Shown in pieces: positions 1-12,167 of a stretch of 64,000 nt of DNA. The notes beneath the pieces were generated by a model, which saw nothing but the letters and a program-made list of their open reading frames with translations, searched no databases and was not told the DNA's origin. Positions within the stretch are counted from its first letter, which is position 1. Each line of letters opens with the position of its first letter. A program made the position numbers and the translations under genes. Source of the stretch: Apostichopus japonicus (lineage: Eukaryota; Echinodermata; Holothuroidea; Aspidochirotida; Stichopodidae); assembly GCF_037975245.1 (NCBI RefSeq), contig NC_092562.1:29525554-29589553 (forward strand), given 5' to 3'.

Positions 1-939
1 AGAGTAACAAACAGATCATTGTCAAGTAAATTCTCTGGTTCCATTGGAGCCTTCTGTATAAAACACGATGAATTTAAGACAACAACGAAACTTCATCTCA
101 TCATAGTAGCTATAATAGGCCTATGTGCAACCATGATTAATATCTATTTTAGATACAGATTCAAATTGATCCATTCTCAGAATAAATTATGATGTGACAA
201 AGAAAAGCTGCAATCAATTGTGTTTTTGTTGTCCTATATTTTGTCCAAGCTGACACGCTCTGCGTAAACAATGATTCTAAGCAGATGAAAGCATCAAAAT
301 CAAAAGAAAACTTTCGTTGTAGCTCGAAGTAGAGAAGATGATAATTGTTATTGTTCTTATTGTTATTCTTCCGATCTTTTTGTATTAAAAGTCGCAATAC
401 GCTAAATGTTTGTTTATTTTGCTAGTTTAACACGTTTCTAATCCTATATCAGATTCGTATTCTCACCATTTTCTGCCACACACAAACTGAACATATGATT
501 TATTTTATAGCTTTTATATTGTGCGAGTATCTTTACTTTCTAGTATTTTTAAGAGGTTCTTGGGCTATTTAAATTGCGCAACAACGCTAGTTTTACCATT
601 GCCAGTGTAGGCTTACTTCGCTGACTTGTATTTGAATGATAGAACCATTGCCAAATTTTCAAATCTTAAACTTGAATTTATATTTTGTTAATCCTAAAGT
701 AAAGTTACTTTGAAGAACGGATTTATTTAGAAGGCAAGAGACTTGCGGTTGAATAAACGTCTTGAACAAGCTGGGTTTAATGACGTCATTGAAAGGCTTA
801 CGTGATCTTTCACAATCCATGCGTACAGTACACTACACATGTTTACTACTACTATCTAGTAACTGAGTTAGGCCTAACACTACAGTAAATAGGTGATGTA
901 ATACCGGTGCCGTGAAAATTGTACTTTCAGCACAATTAA
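1..939. other. Upstream flank of TIMM23, no gene recognised
   Basis: AT-rich DNA with only short open frames and no recognisable protein. It should contain the TIMM23 promoter and 5' UTR. I see no TATA box. A perfect cAMP-response element lies at 781-788, listed separately. The transcription start cannot be placed from sequence alone. Confidence 0.5.
781..788. promoter_or_regulatory. Palindromic CRE (TGACGTCA) upstream of TIMM23
   Basis: The 8-bp sequence TGACGTCA is the full palindromic binding site of CREB/ATF bZIP factors. It lies 152 bp before the TIMM23 ATG at 940, a usual distance for a proximal promoter element. Function is inferred from position and perfect match only. A second copy lies just upstream of LMBRD2. 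Confidence 0.45.
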
Positions 940-3900
940 ATGACCACTGACACAATGGATCAGCAAGCTTTTCAACCACCCGGCTTATTTGGGTCATATT
1001 CTGGCAATAACGGTGGGCTTAACTTTTCAGGTAACTTGCTGTCCAATGTTCACTAAACGTTCGAGGAAAGTCTTTGCTTGCTTTGGGCCTAACACAAGAG
1101 TAAGGTTTATGTTAGGCTAGGCTACTAAGTACTATATAGCGGACTTGTGTTTGGTGATGTAGCTTAGGCATAGGCACTATATTTAATTTAGTAAAGCAAA
1201 GTTTCACAACAAACTACAGTGTGGGTAATGCTGGTGTGTAGCCAGTCAAAGACAACTTTTTGTCCATTGCAGATACTACAGAGTATACATTTACTGTAAC
1301 TACTGTAGTTTCTTGGAATTACCATAGAAACTGAAAAGGATTTTTAACAAAGTGGCTATTCTTACGACTAGTTGTAAGAATAATAACCGATTACGCATGC
1401 GCAGTTGCTATTTTTACGACCAGGAGTACTATTTTTACGACCAGGAGTAACAATATTTCCGGTTGCTTTATTTACTTTACTGCGCATGAATTCGCCGATG
1501 TCGTATGAATAGTTTATAAATTATTGTTACGACTAGTCGTAAGAATAGCCTTATAGCCATGGCCGATTTTTAAAGGAAAGTTCACAATATTTTTATTACT
1601 TAGTACTTCTAGTACCCAAGCTATCGTTCATTTAACTAGCTAAAATTTGGCCAATTTTGTGGTGTGTATTCAGCAAAAATGGATGTCTTAGAACTTTATT
1701 TGTTGTTTGAATGTAATTTCTATTAGGCCTAAAAGATTAACTTAAAGGGTGTGAAGACTCGCGCAATGAAACGTTTAATGCCAGTAATCTGACCTAGTTT
1801 TGAATCAGGTGTAACAGAAGTGTTAGACACCACCATCGATCCCAGAAATACACACACAGCTTGCTACCGTCAGTAATTAGACACTAGTGTATAGTCAGTA
1901 AATCCAGCTGTGGTCAATACCCACAGCACATTGTTCAAACGATACAGCTATGGACATCTCAGGTCCAGCTAAAGATAGCAAGGTATCCCATTTCATTACT
2001 GTCTGCATTTTGTAGCGACACAAACAAAACGTCACTTGCAAGCAACGGAAAGTTAACTTTTTCAGACGGCCGCACGCGGTTTGGGGCGAGTCTTCGATGC
2101 CTTTAAGTTGGCATATTACAGAGTGCCATATGTATCTATCAACTTCACCTAGCCAAGTATCAGTAATATTTATTATTAGGCTACTAGCCTATATCATTGT
2201 TTTAGGAAGGCTGCGCCTTTTCACAGGGCAGCTGGTAGAATAAGAGTAACACATTATTTTCATCGTTATTTGCCAAGCAGCAGATGAATGAAGTGTTGTG
2301 CCCTCACTATTCATCCAGCTCCCATGCAAATAAGGGAATTGGTCATCTTATACCCCTTGGTAACAGGATGAAACGAATAAAGACTAACACTTGCCCCATT
2401 CCACTGGCTACTGTGTGAATGAGAAAACGTATCATTTTATTCACCAGTCTGTTGAATAAATATGTCACACTGCCCTCGTACTTCCCCCAGCTGCAGGGTG
2501 AATAACATAAATTTCCTTATTTCCACAACAGTTGGACAAATAGGGAATTGCATATTAAAATCCACTAAATCTATTCACTCTATCTATGTACTGTACATGC
2601 AAACAGTACAGATAGAATTGTTAACCAGTTGTTTGTCAGGTTATCATAAGGTCACTCGTTCGGGTCCCAGTCTTGCTACAAAACTTTCTTTGTATGTTGT
2701 TCATTAAACTTTAAATACATAATTGAAGGAATGAATAATGTTCAGTTACAGTTGCCTTGAAACTTGTATGGAATCACTTAACTATGCTTTGTTTTATATT
2801 CATATAGGAACAGCTTCTCTTGGATCAATATCACCGTATATGAATGTAGATCCTTCGTATTTAAATTTGGTGAGTAATCTGTATGATTTGATCTGACTAG
2901 ATGTATCATTTTAATGAATGTTATATTAATAATAGTAATAAATTACACTTATATAGCGCTTAATATGCGTTTCAGAGCGCTTACGTAGGTCAGTCATATG
3001 ACCTTGCACCCCTAAGGTTGTCAGTTGTTATGATTTGATGGCATATATTATCACTGAAATTCTCACAACTTAGGCATCATCAGTCTGTTGTTAGCCATTC
3101 TGGAATTTTATAAAAAAAAACATGTCCAATACTCTTGAGCTTTTGAGCTTGACCCTCTCACAGAGGTTGACCCAGCATTTGACCTTTGTTATGACCCTAG
3201 TGGTCGGTGTATTTTAATTACCAATTACTTCATTATCTTTCATTTCCATTTGAAGGGTGAGCCTCAATTCATAGTTCCCAGTGGACAGGCCAGAACACGG
3301 GGAAGATTTGAGTTTTTCTTTTCACATATTGGAGGATCAGTCATGGCAGGTATGAATATATCTCATTTGGTGCTGGGGGGGGGGGGTGGAGTAGCTAAGT
3401 TATTGTATTTATTAGTAAATGACTCAATATAAGTTTTTTTTATTTGTTAGTTATGTATTGCAAAGAGTGTGTTCACTCAGATTGTAAGATATAATTGCCA
3501 ACCGTACTGTGGTACTGTATGTCACAGGGTTTAATAGTTTATATATATATTGCATGCTGTGTTACTGCATTAACTATCCCATAATTGTATGTTGTATTTC
3601 TGTACTCACTAACCTATAATTATATGTTGTATCACTGTACTAACTATCTCATAATTGTTCCACTTTTCTTCATCAGGTGCTTGTTACGGTGGACTGAATG
3701 GACTTAGACTATCATTATCAGAAACAAAAGATTTAAAAGGAAAAGTAAAGTTTTCACAGTAAGTAACTCAGGTTCAGATGGTCTTGTTTGATGTCCAGTG
3801 ATCTGACACACTACCAGACACAAATGTATGTTTGAATTAATAGATTGTCAGTGAGTTAGATTCAGGGTGAAAGAAACATGTGCCTTAAAACTACTGTGAT

Positions 3901-6900
3901 TTATACTTCCCAAAATATAGATCTGTGATTCCACAAAGACATTCTAATCATGTACTGTATCTAATAGAATTGGCTTTCTTAGTAGAAAAATACCCTGTGA
4001 CCCTTGTCTGCACTTGTAAATATTCAGAACACAGACACAGGTTTGAGATCAGAAAGGGAGGGGGTGGGGGAGGGAGGGGTTGGTAGATGATGGCGGCAGA
4101 GTAAGACGAACTACTGTATCCATGGCAGCATCCCACACCCACACAATTATTCAACATTGTTTTCATCTCATGGCCCATGTCCTCCTCCCCCCTTCCTCCT
4201 GGTCTTAGGTGAATCTGCTATTGTAAATGCACATCCTGGGTCACATTCCTTTTATATATTGTTCAAAGCTTAACATGTTACAGTGAGTTATAACTCTTAG
4301 TCCTGTACTTGTACAGTACATGTGAATACAAGATGTATGGGAAGAATACAGTCTGAATAATTCATATACTGCAGCCTGTTGGTATTTTAAGCAAGGGTAA
4401 ATGAGTATATAAAGGCCTTGTGACAATTTGAAAAGTCTGAAGAAGTGTATCTGTGATGTCGACATCAGTCTGCTACTGGTAAATGTTTCCTTGTTTGGAG
4501 TTCAACATTCAGGAGATTTCATAATATGTTGACCACACAATGGGTGATAACAAGATGCTGATAATTCAATGTGTGAATCTTAATAATGAATTTTTCAGCC
4601 TACATGTTTTAAATTTATCTTTTTTTTTCATTCAATCTTAAACTCATTCTAATTCCCTTGTTTTCATGAGTGATATGTCTTGGTTGATGCTAATGGCTTA
4701 CATCATTGAATAATGTAATCTACCATACCTGTAACACTCAAAGCAATGGTGGATTTAACAGTAAGGTACTGTGTCTGCTTTTCCGTTAGCCTAGAGACAA
4801 TGAAGGGTAAGGTCTTGAGCACAGATTGCCGAGTTTACCCACTTCCAGATCTCTGTTCCCCTTCATTATGAATCCACCATTTAGAACCGTTGGATTTCAG
4901 AAAGAGTCACGTTTGATCAAAAAAGCTCAAAACAGTGTCAAGAGATTTGGCTTTTTCTTTCCACAGAGTGCTGACCTTGGTTACAAAGCAAGGAGCTTCA
5001 TCAGCGAATGTTGTCGGTGTTGTTGGTGAGTTGATCAAACTTATTGGCAGAAATATTAATCAAAAAGTGTCTTTTACAAGTTGTTTTCATAAGTTTTGTG
5101 AAGTAATACAACTGCATCAGCCTTGATATTGCTTTGGATTTTATTGTCAGGCAAAAATAAAGATCCATGAAAGAAAAAAGTTTCTGCTTAAATCCACTAA
5201 CAAACATAGAAGCAGCACATTGCCATGCAAACAAGGCAAATGTTTAAGGAATTGTTACTGATTTTTCCTCGAACAAGAAGGTCTTCTTTTGGTTGTCCAA
5301 ATAGCAACTATGGTTGTCTGACAGACAACAAAGAATGACCAATACTGTATGAAGATGTGTGGGTTTGGTGATTAGAAGACCAATTTGTACACTGTAGGAG
5401 AGATGTGTAGGTTTGGTGATTAGAACAGCAGCTTTGAGTCAGTAAAATTTCCCTTGTATTGATCATGGGCCTACAGAGCTGATTTTGGCTGTCTGAAAAA
5501 AAACAGATATTTGTGAGACAGACAACCAAATGTTACAAATGTGCCCAGACTACTTGAAATTCAAGAGTGGGGCAGAAAGCTTTCTGGAACAGATTACACA
5601 ATTCACACCTTGCTCGTTGGGACTACCTAGTCAAATGGTTGCGACTACTGTTTTATGTACTGTAGGTCTGTTAGATAGATTGATAGATATCTAACCATGT
5701 CTAAATCTGCTTGGATAAGGAAGTTGGTCAAAAGGGAAAACAAGTCCGCACTCAATAGACCATGCAGCTGGAATTCTCTTGTGTGGATCTAAATGCAATA
5801 AGACACACACTCAGTGTATGTGTTAATGTATTAACTTGATGGGCAGGGTAAGTGAGGTGGTGGTTGGTGGGAGGGAGGTTTGTTACATTGCTAACAATAA
5901 CATCTGACTTCATTTATATTCTTCTTTCTTCCATTTCTATGATATGTGTCAGCTTTAATGTACAGTCTGTTTGGTCTTGGAATATCGTGGGGCAGAGGTA
6001 CAGAGGATGAATTAAACACAATAGCAGCTGGAACACTCACTGGCCTTCTTTATAAGTCATCTGGTGAGTTAATAATTAACTTGTTGGGGATCTTGTCGAT
6101 ACCTCTGATGTTATGTAGGTTTTGAATTATACTCTGTTTCAGTGCTAAGTGTTCATGAATTTGAGGTCAGTGAAAGGTCATTATAGGCTGGCTATCTATT
6201 CTTGATGATGATAACACATATGTATATGTACAATGCTCTGGCTTTTAATCATGAAACTGAAAAACATACAACATGGTTGATCTAACTCAATGCCAGTTTC
6301 TCCTTAGTGAGTACAAGTCTGCTATTATGTCTTCCTTTTTTTTGGGGGGGGGGGGGCGGTTGGGTTTCTGGTCAGGTCAATAGAGATCATATGTGAGTAC
6401 TAAAGTCCTATTGCTGTCGATGTAGTTCAAAGTTATGGAAACCGTGTGAACAAGATAACTCCAAATCAATAAAGTGAATGAACTTCTCACTAGGGACATA
6501 GATCAGTCTCAGTGAGTGCAAGAAGTTCCTTACTGTTTCTGTGAGGATGAAAGGTAGAAAGGTCTGGGAACCTTGTAAACATGATCACTCCAGAAAATGA
6601 AGCTTTAATGAGACTCCTACTTGATACAGTATGTGTACAAGGTGCTCATTGTTAACAATGGTCAGAACCTGAAAAACACTAGTTTGTCTATGTTCTCATT
6701 TTCAATGTGGCAAGGTATCAGTAAGTCTGTTGGCATTCTGGTTAAATAGACTCAGTGCATTTAGTATCATCTACATACAGAAAGGAGCGAATATTACTAA
6801 AATTGATCATAATAATTGGTCCAGTAGTGGAATAAGTGGATCATGTGTCAAAGAGCAAGCAGGGACGGTGGTTTGTAAATATTCCTTGCAGCCTTCAACA

Positions 6901-7755
6901 TGACACTTCAAAAATTTTATTTCAACAGTCCTCTGTTCCCCACTGGTCAAAAAGAACATATATTCCACAGCAGGACAACCTGCAAAGCTAACTTTGATCG
7001 TCCAAACAGAGATTTGGATGTCTTGGACGTCCATGAAAGATTTACCCTGGGTATTGATACAATCATGTTTGACATTTATACCTAAAGAGTTGGTAGTTCT
7101 TGTTCTGCCAATCATGTGACTTCATTGGCAAATGGCAACAAATTCAATTCAAACTGTTCAACGTGTCCATTATTAATACTTATGAAAACTACATGAAACT
7201 GCTAAACTGAGGATCTCAAAATTAATCACGGCGGCACGGAACGTGACCTCAAGTCAATAGGTTTCGATATTGATAGAACCTCAAACCCTTTCTTCAGGTA
7301 TTTGGAACCTTAGTGCAATCTGTAAAAAAGAGAGGTGTTTGGTTTCCCAAAGGGAAAACCTATGGAGTCACTCTTACCAACCTAGCAAAATTGTGAGTGG
7401 AGCCGCGGATTGCAAAAACCAGCAATGACTACAAAGCGAAGTGAAAAGTGGGTAATTTCTGTAATGATTGTTGTACCCAAAGCCAAAGTGAATTAATTAG
7501 ATCACACATCTGGAATCATTGCATGCTAAGTTCTTCAATACTGCCCTCGTTAACATTCAGGAAACATCTCATACTGTAGATTTGATTTGTTTCCTTGTTG
7601 TTACAGTATTTGCTAACATCTTTCTCCTTTTCTCTTTTCTTACAGCCGGAATTCCTAAGATGTTGAGAGGAGGTGCAGCCGGTCTAGGTTTATCAACAGC
7701 GTATTGCCTTTACCAGAGCAGGGATCGACTGAAGGCATCCATTGGAATCAATTAA
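940..7755 (+). CDS. TIMM23: TIMM23, mitochondrial import inner membrane translocase subunit Tim23
   Basis: Seven coding exons join in phase: 940-1030, 2808-2869, 3256-3349, 3677-3758, 4967-5025, 5953-6063 and 7646-7755. They give 609 nt and 202 aa, close to the roughly 210 aa usual for animal Tim23. All introns are GT-AG. Tim23 is the central channel subunit of the TIM23 complex, which passes presequence proteins across or into the mitochondrial inner membrane. The N-terminal third (residues 1-65) is hydrophilic and carries SPYMNVDPSYL near residues 39-49, matching the conserved SPYLNVDP segment of the family. Residues about 66-93 (TRGRFEFFFSHIGGSVMAG, then NGLRL) form the first Tim17/22/23 membrane segment. 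The VTKQG and RGTEDELNTIAAGTLTG blocks follow, then a glycine-rich last helix from RGGAAGLGLS. Glycine-zipper motifs are clear. The first ATG is used; a second in-frame Met lies at residue 6. The last exon ends KASIGIN. No frameshift is seen. Confidence 0.95.
1354..1550. mobile_element. Short MITE with perfect 18-bp terminal inverted repeats
   Basis: The 197-bp segment starts GGCTATTCTTACGACTAG and ends with its exact reverse complement. Inside, a block containing TATTTTTACGACCAGGAGTA is present twice in tandem near 1408-1447. No coding capacity is present, so it is a non-autonomous element. The flanks show no clear target-site duplication, so the superfamily is uncertain. It lies in TIMM23 intron 1. 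Confidence 0.7.
1742..2106. mobile_element. MITE with TTAA target site and GAAGACTCGC inverted termini
   Basis: The left end reads TTAA then AGGGTGTGAAGACTCGC. The right end reads GCGAGTCTTCGATGCCT then TTAA. The termini match as inverted repeats except for four neighbouring bases. A TTAA duplication is typical of piggyBac-like insertion, although the TIR does not start with the usual CCY. The interior of about 355 bp has no open frame. It lies in TIMM23 intron 1. Confidence 0.65.
6370..6625. repeat. Diverged tandem duplication in TIMM23 intron 6
   Basis: Two units of roughly 130-150 bp follow each other. Both contain the order 'agatca..tgtgagt..', 'gg(a)aacc.tgt(g)aacaagata/atgatcactcca' and a following 'aa..aa.tgaa' block. 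Similarity is partial, so this is an old duplication, probably of a dispersed repeat. The rest of intron 6 (6064-7645) shows no recognisable gene. Confidence 0.4.
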
Positions 7756-7900
7756 AACCTAATCATAGGTTAATAGACTTTGAACTGTGAGATGTACCTG
7801 CCTCTAGTACAATGCTGTGGGGTTTGACCAAAGAGAGATTTAACCCATGGAACAGTCTATGAATATGCAATAAATCTCAGCATCGAGAATACAATATTTT
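7756..7900 (+). other. TIMM23 3' UTR with candidate polyadenylation signal
   Basis: The TIMM23 stop codon is at 7753-7755. An AATAAA hexamer lies at 7869-7874, about 115 bp downstream, in a suitable AT-rich context. Alternative AATAAA hexamers occur further on near 9065 and 9150. The true cleavage site needs transcript data. Confidence 0.5.
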
Positions 7901-9901
7901 AACGAAAACCAAGGTCAAATTTCTTTCCTGGATGTTTCTTAAAATTGTAAGAAGATGCTTTCATGTCAAGACTTCATTCCTGGGCCAATTATGTGAGAGG
8001 TGAATTCCTAGAGGACGGAGATCAACGATGGGAAATTTCCTTGGAGAGGCAGTTTTCAATATTTCGTCACTAATTTCAGATGATACAAATAGCATGTTAT
8101 TAACCAGGAATACAGTGGACATCACATTTGTTGTGGAAAAATGTTTGTTTAATACTAAACCATGATTCTCATGAAGGACAGGGGAGTGCCAAGTTTACAT
8201 AACAGTTGTTAGTAGTCTTATACGTTAGCCCAGATAGCTAAAACTATGTATTTCCCAGCCATTATAATATTCTAGAATGCAATAGTAGTATGTTGGAGGC
8301 TGGAGCCCTTCGCCCCTCCGAACATAACCAACAGTGGATATATTGCCATAATTATTTTCAAATAAGTCACTTTGGAACTTTTTATGATAGTATAAATTGT
8401 AATACCACTTTGGATTTTTTTCCAGGCCAAGAAAGTTTTAAATTCCCTGGAACTGAGGACATGGCCTTTTGATTTATGGAAAAGGGGTTAAAGAGGTGTG
8501 GAGCAGAATCTTGGAGTACTCATGGTATTGAATCTATTAAGAACATTTGCAAATTGTGTTTGGCATGTGTTCACTAGTTAACATGTTATTTTGCTTCCTC
8601 TGCAAGGCAAGTTGAATGGTACGTCCCAAGGATATGAATATTTCTTCTTAATTTGTTGTGGCTTTTCCTACTTGGTATGAAACCATCTCACCTGTGGTGG
8701 GCCTTCAAGACTTGACAAGTGTAAGTAACCTGGCCTACTCCATAATCAATAACCGGATGATCAACTTATTAAGTCTGTTTCTGTATTTGTTCTTCTGTGG
8801 GTCAGAAGAAGTCCTTATGGAAGAATTAATATATTTATTACTGAAGTGGAATTTTGCAAATTGAAAGATATAAATTTATAATTAAAACATACAGTAACCA
8901 GGTACTTTATATCTTTGCATGGGAAGTGTTATGTTAACTTCCAGGAAAACTTACATTTTTCTGTTTCTCTGGATTGAGTTGTTTCTGCTTGGCATTACTA
9001 GTATGATCCAAGGGGTACATTCATGGTGTATGCTATGTTTTTGAAGTGTACAGAAAGTTTTGGATAAATAAATCAAAACTAGTCAATTTTTGTAGCTCTT
9101 AACAGTTTCGTTATTCTGCTGTGGTTTAATTCATGCCATCTGATGAAGCAAATAAATGATGTGGGTATTTCTATGGCATACATTGATATGCAGACAGCTA
9201 ATGACATAACAGGGTACATAGAAAGTTAGAGATGACTTAAGTCATTAAAAAGTGAGGTGACCAAAACACAACTTTTCCAGAAAGAGATCATACAGGGACT
9301 GTAGTCATCAACTTCACCCCAGAGGGCCCATACGGGTTAATGGCTAGACTCTACCTTAAACTGCATAGACATTTACTAAACCCCGGACATACTGGGTGGT
9401 GGGCACAGCTCCCATTCTACTCCGTAACTCTTGGAAGGAGCTTATCTTGGCTTACACGTATAGGCATGTTATATGCATTCACAATTATCAAACACAACAC
9501 AAAAAGCTGTTTGACAGAAACCATGTTGGGGCTTTCCTTTTAAAATAATGTATTAACAAGTTTTCCAAAGAAACGTTGACAGAAAAGACTTTCCAAAATG
9601 TCAAAAAGGTGAATATTTGGCAACTTATTATTAAAATATACTTTTTACATACCCACAAGTTCATAATTCAATGTTTCATTTACGCTGCATTCTGTCTCGT
9701 CCGTGTTAATAGGCAAACCTGTTTAAATAGTCTGAACTGATAAATCCATTCACTTGATGTCTTTAGTCTTACATTCCAGCAATCAGGCATGTTTGTGGTA
9801 TCGGTGTTTCATCAGTTTGCTTTCTGGAGTAAATTATCTATGTATTATCCTTTCCTCATCTATTTATAAGTTACTGTTTTCTTGACGTCCCTTCCCTCTA
9901 G

Positions 9902-10029
9902 CATCCAGGGTTTACACCAACTGTAAACTGGGTCATCCAGGGTTTACACCAACTGTAAACTGGGTCATCCAGGGTTAACACCAACTGTAAACTGGGTCAT
10001 CCAGGGTTTACACCAACTGTAAACTGGGT
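9902..10029. repeat. 32-bp tandem array, 4 copies, hairpin-forming unit
   Basis: The unit starts CATCCAGGGTTTACACC and repeats every 32 bp at 9902, 9934, 9966 and 9998, with one small change in the third copy. Each unit contains the inverted repeat GTTTACA-CCAAC-TGTAAAC, so each strand could fold into a 7-bp stem with a 5-nt loop. Confidence 0.9.
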
Positions 10030-10101
10030 CAATGCCTTGGTCAGACACAGTAGACATAGCTGACCCGTGGAGTCGACTTCTATGCCTTACAAAGGAATAG
10101 T

Positions 10102-10326
10102 TCATACATACAGGCTCTAGATATAGTCCATACATACAGGCTCAAGAAAAAGTCCATACATACAGGCTCAAGAAATAGTCCATACATACAGGCTCAAGAA
10201 ATAACCCATACATACAGGCTCAAGAAGTAGTCCATATATACAGGCTCAAGAAATAGTCCATACATACATGTTCAAGAAATAGTCCATATATACAGGCTCT
10301 AGAAATAGTCCATACATACAGGCTCA
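10102..10326. repeat. 26-bp tandem array, about 9 copies
   Basis: The unit CATACATACAGGCTCAAGAA followed by ATAGTC repeats about nine times with single-base variants such as CATATATA and CATGTTC. It begins about 70 bp after the neighbouring 32-bp array and is unrelated to it in sequence. Confidence 0.9.
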
Positions 10327-12167
10327 AAATATTGGCTTGAACAGTCAACTATCACACACCCTTTTTTTGTTCAGAACATTGTTGAGACTGCATTCTCAGA
10401 CATTTTCTTTGCTCATTCAGACATCAGATATTAGCTCTAAATGAAGGGACATTTGTGGTGAGAATATGATGCAAACCGGTGGCTTAAAGAATTGAACAGT
10501 ACTCTGTCAACTAAAGTTATAAGGCGTCAGTATGAACCAACTAATGACTGTCTAACAGTGTGGAGTTAGGATTCTTGTCTACCATGCATCGAAACAATCA
10601 CCCTGTTTTGAGTGATGGATTGCAGATATCAAATCAGTTATCAACTTGGTTAGAATAATTAAAGCTACCTTAATTATTAAACACAAAGCTTTGCTGCAAT
10701 TGATAAGTAGGAGAGGACAAATAACAGCTGGTAAGGATCACCCAAGACTGAGAGAAAATCACCGCAGTTTATAATTACTTCCTCCCCTCCCTCTCTCCCC
10801 TTTATGATCCCTCCCCCTTATGACCCCCCTCCCTCCCCCTTATGATCACCCTCCCTCCCCCTTATGATCCCCCACCCTGTTATGATGAAGTAAATACAAA
10901 GTACTGGAAGATTTCAAAATTTAAAATATGACCACCAAATCTTGAATGGAGTGACACCTTCATTGTTTTGTATGATACATATCAAGGATATCTGATCAAA
11001 TTCCAATGTGGAAATTGCGAATATTTTTCTACTGTTATATTGTCCGTTCATGACCAAGTTTTGTTAACGTTGGTATTAATTAACGCAACAAATACCACCT
11101 GGGGTTAGTTTGCTTAAAATTACCTGCGAACAATTCATGTTAATAGTAAAACCATGGATTAAAAACAGAAATGAACCAGATATAAAAACCATGTGGAGAA
11201 ACCGATAAAAAAATAAAAAAAATTGGCCAAAACAAGGAAAGGAAAGTTAAGGTAAAATGTGATGAAATAATTAACTAAAACCTAGTGTGTTTGTAACATC
11301 AAATCAGGTAATGCATGAAGAAACTAAGAGAGCAATTGCCAAAGTTTAGAAGTGTCTGAATGTTAGTAAACCACAAGCAAGCCAGACAGTTAGTTCAAGT
11401 AACTGAATTCTTTAAACATTAAATTTACAATTTCTGTATATCTATGACTAGATTAAAATCAAACAGTGCAACAAAGCCCATACAATCAGATTTGAAGAAG
11501 AGGATGGATTGCAATAAACTACATCACTTCATTACCCAAAGATACTTAAAAAGCAGAGGAAGATATAATCGGGTATTATCAAAAGTTTCATCACTCTGTA
11601 GAACATCGATTGAAGTGGAAATTTACCCAGAGAACAAGAAGCTGTTAGGAGTAGCAATCTCTCAAAAGGTATGTCAACTTTAAGAAAACTTAATACTCCA
11701 CTATCCTTAATTAATGCGACCTAGAAACATTAATGTGAAGTTATTATTGAAGCCAGCATGTTTGTGACACATTGCATAATGTCCAATGTGTATGACACAT
11801 GTTGATTATATCTTTATATATTCATTAAACCTTTCCCTACCCTCAAAAGGACAGTATTATTATTATTTACTTTTTTTAGGCAACATTAGACAATTTTACC
11901 AATTGGACTTCTTTTATATTTTAGTAGTGACTGATAATTAGTCTTCAGCCAGATCTGTAACTGTCATGAAGTGATAAGTGTCATCTGAGAATATATTTCA
12001 ACCATCCAAAAATAATGTTTTGCAAGGAAGATCTTTAGACCTCTATACTTCTTATATCAGGACTGAAGCCAGGCTACGGCTCCTTAGCAACCAAGCTACC
12101 AAACAGTGCCTAGCTTAACATGAATCTACTGCAGGTTTATATTACCAAGTGTATTAACACTAGCAAT

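Larger units (their letters stand above)
7901..12167. other. Convergent intergenic region between TIMM23 and REXO2
   Basis: No conserved protein was recognised here. Open frames are short and lack family motifs, including a 79-codon frame at 11444-11683. The stretch contains two small tandem arrays (9902-10029 and 10102-10326) and a pyrimidine-rich block with repeated CCTCCCCCTTATGATC near 10780-10880. Both flanking genes should end in this region, so part of it is 3' UTR. Confidence 0.5.

Noticed and set aside
2640..2690. GTTCGGGTCC sequence resembling a tRNA B box (tRNA or SINE head)
   Set aside because: No A box, acceptor stem or cloverleaf could be built around it on either strand.
5288..5533. 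Possible fold-back MITE bounded by TTTGGTTGTC and GACAACCAAA with an internal GTTGTCTG-A-CAGACAAC palindrome
   Set aside because: The termini are only about 10 bp, no target duplication was found, and the internal palindrome could be chance. Kept as a weak possibility only.
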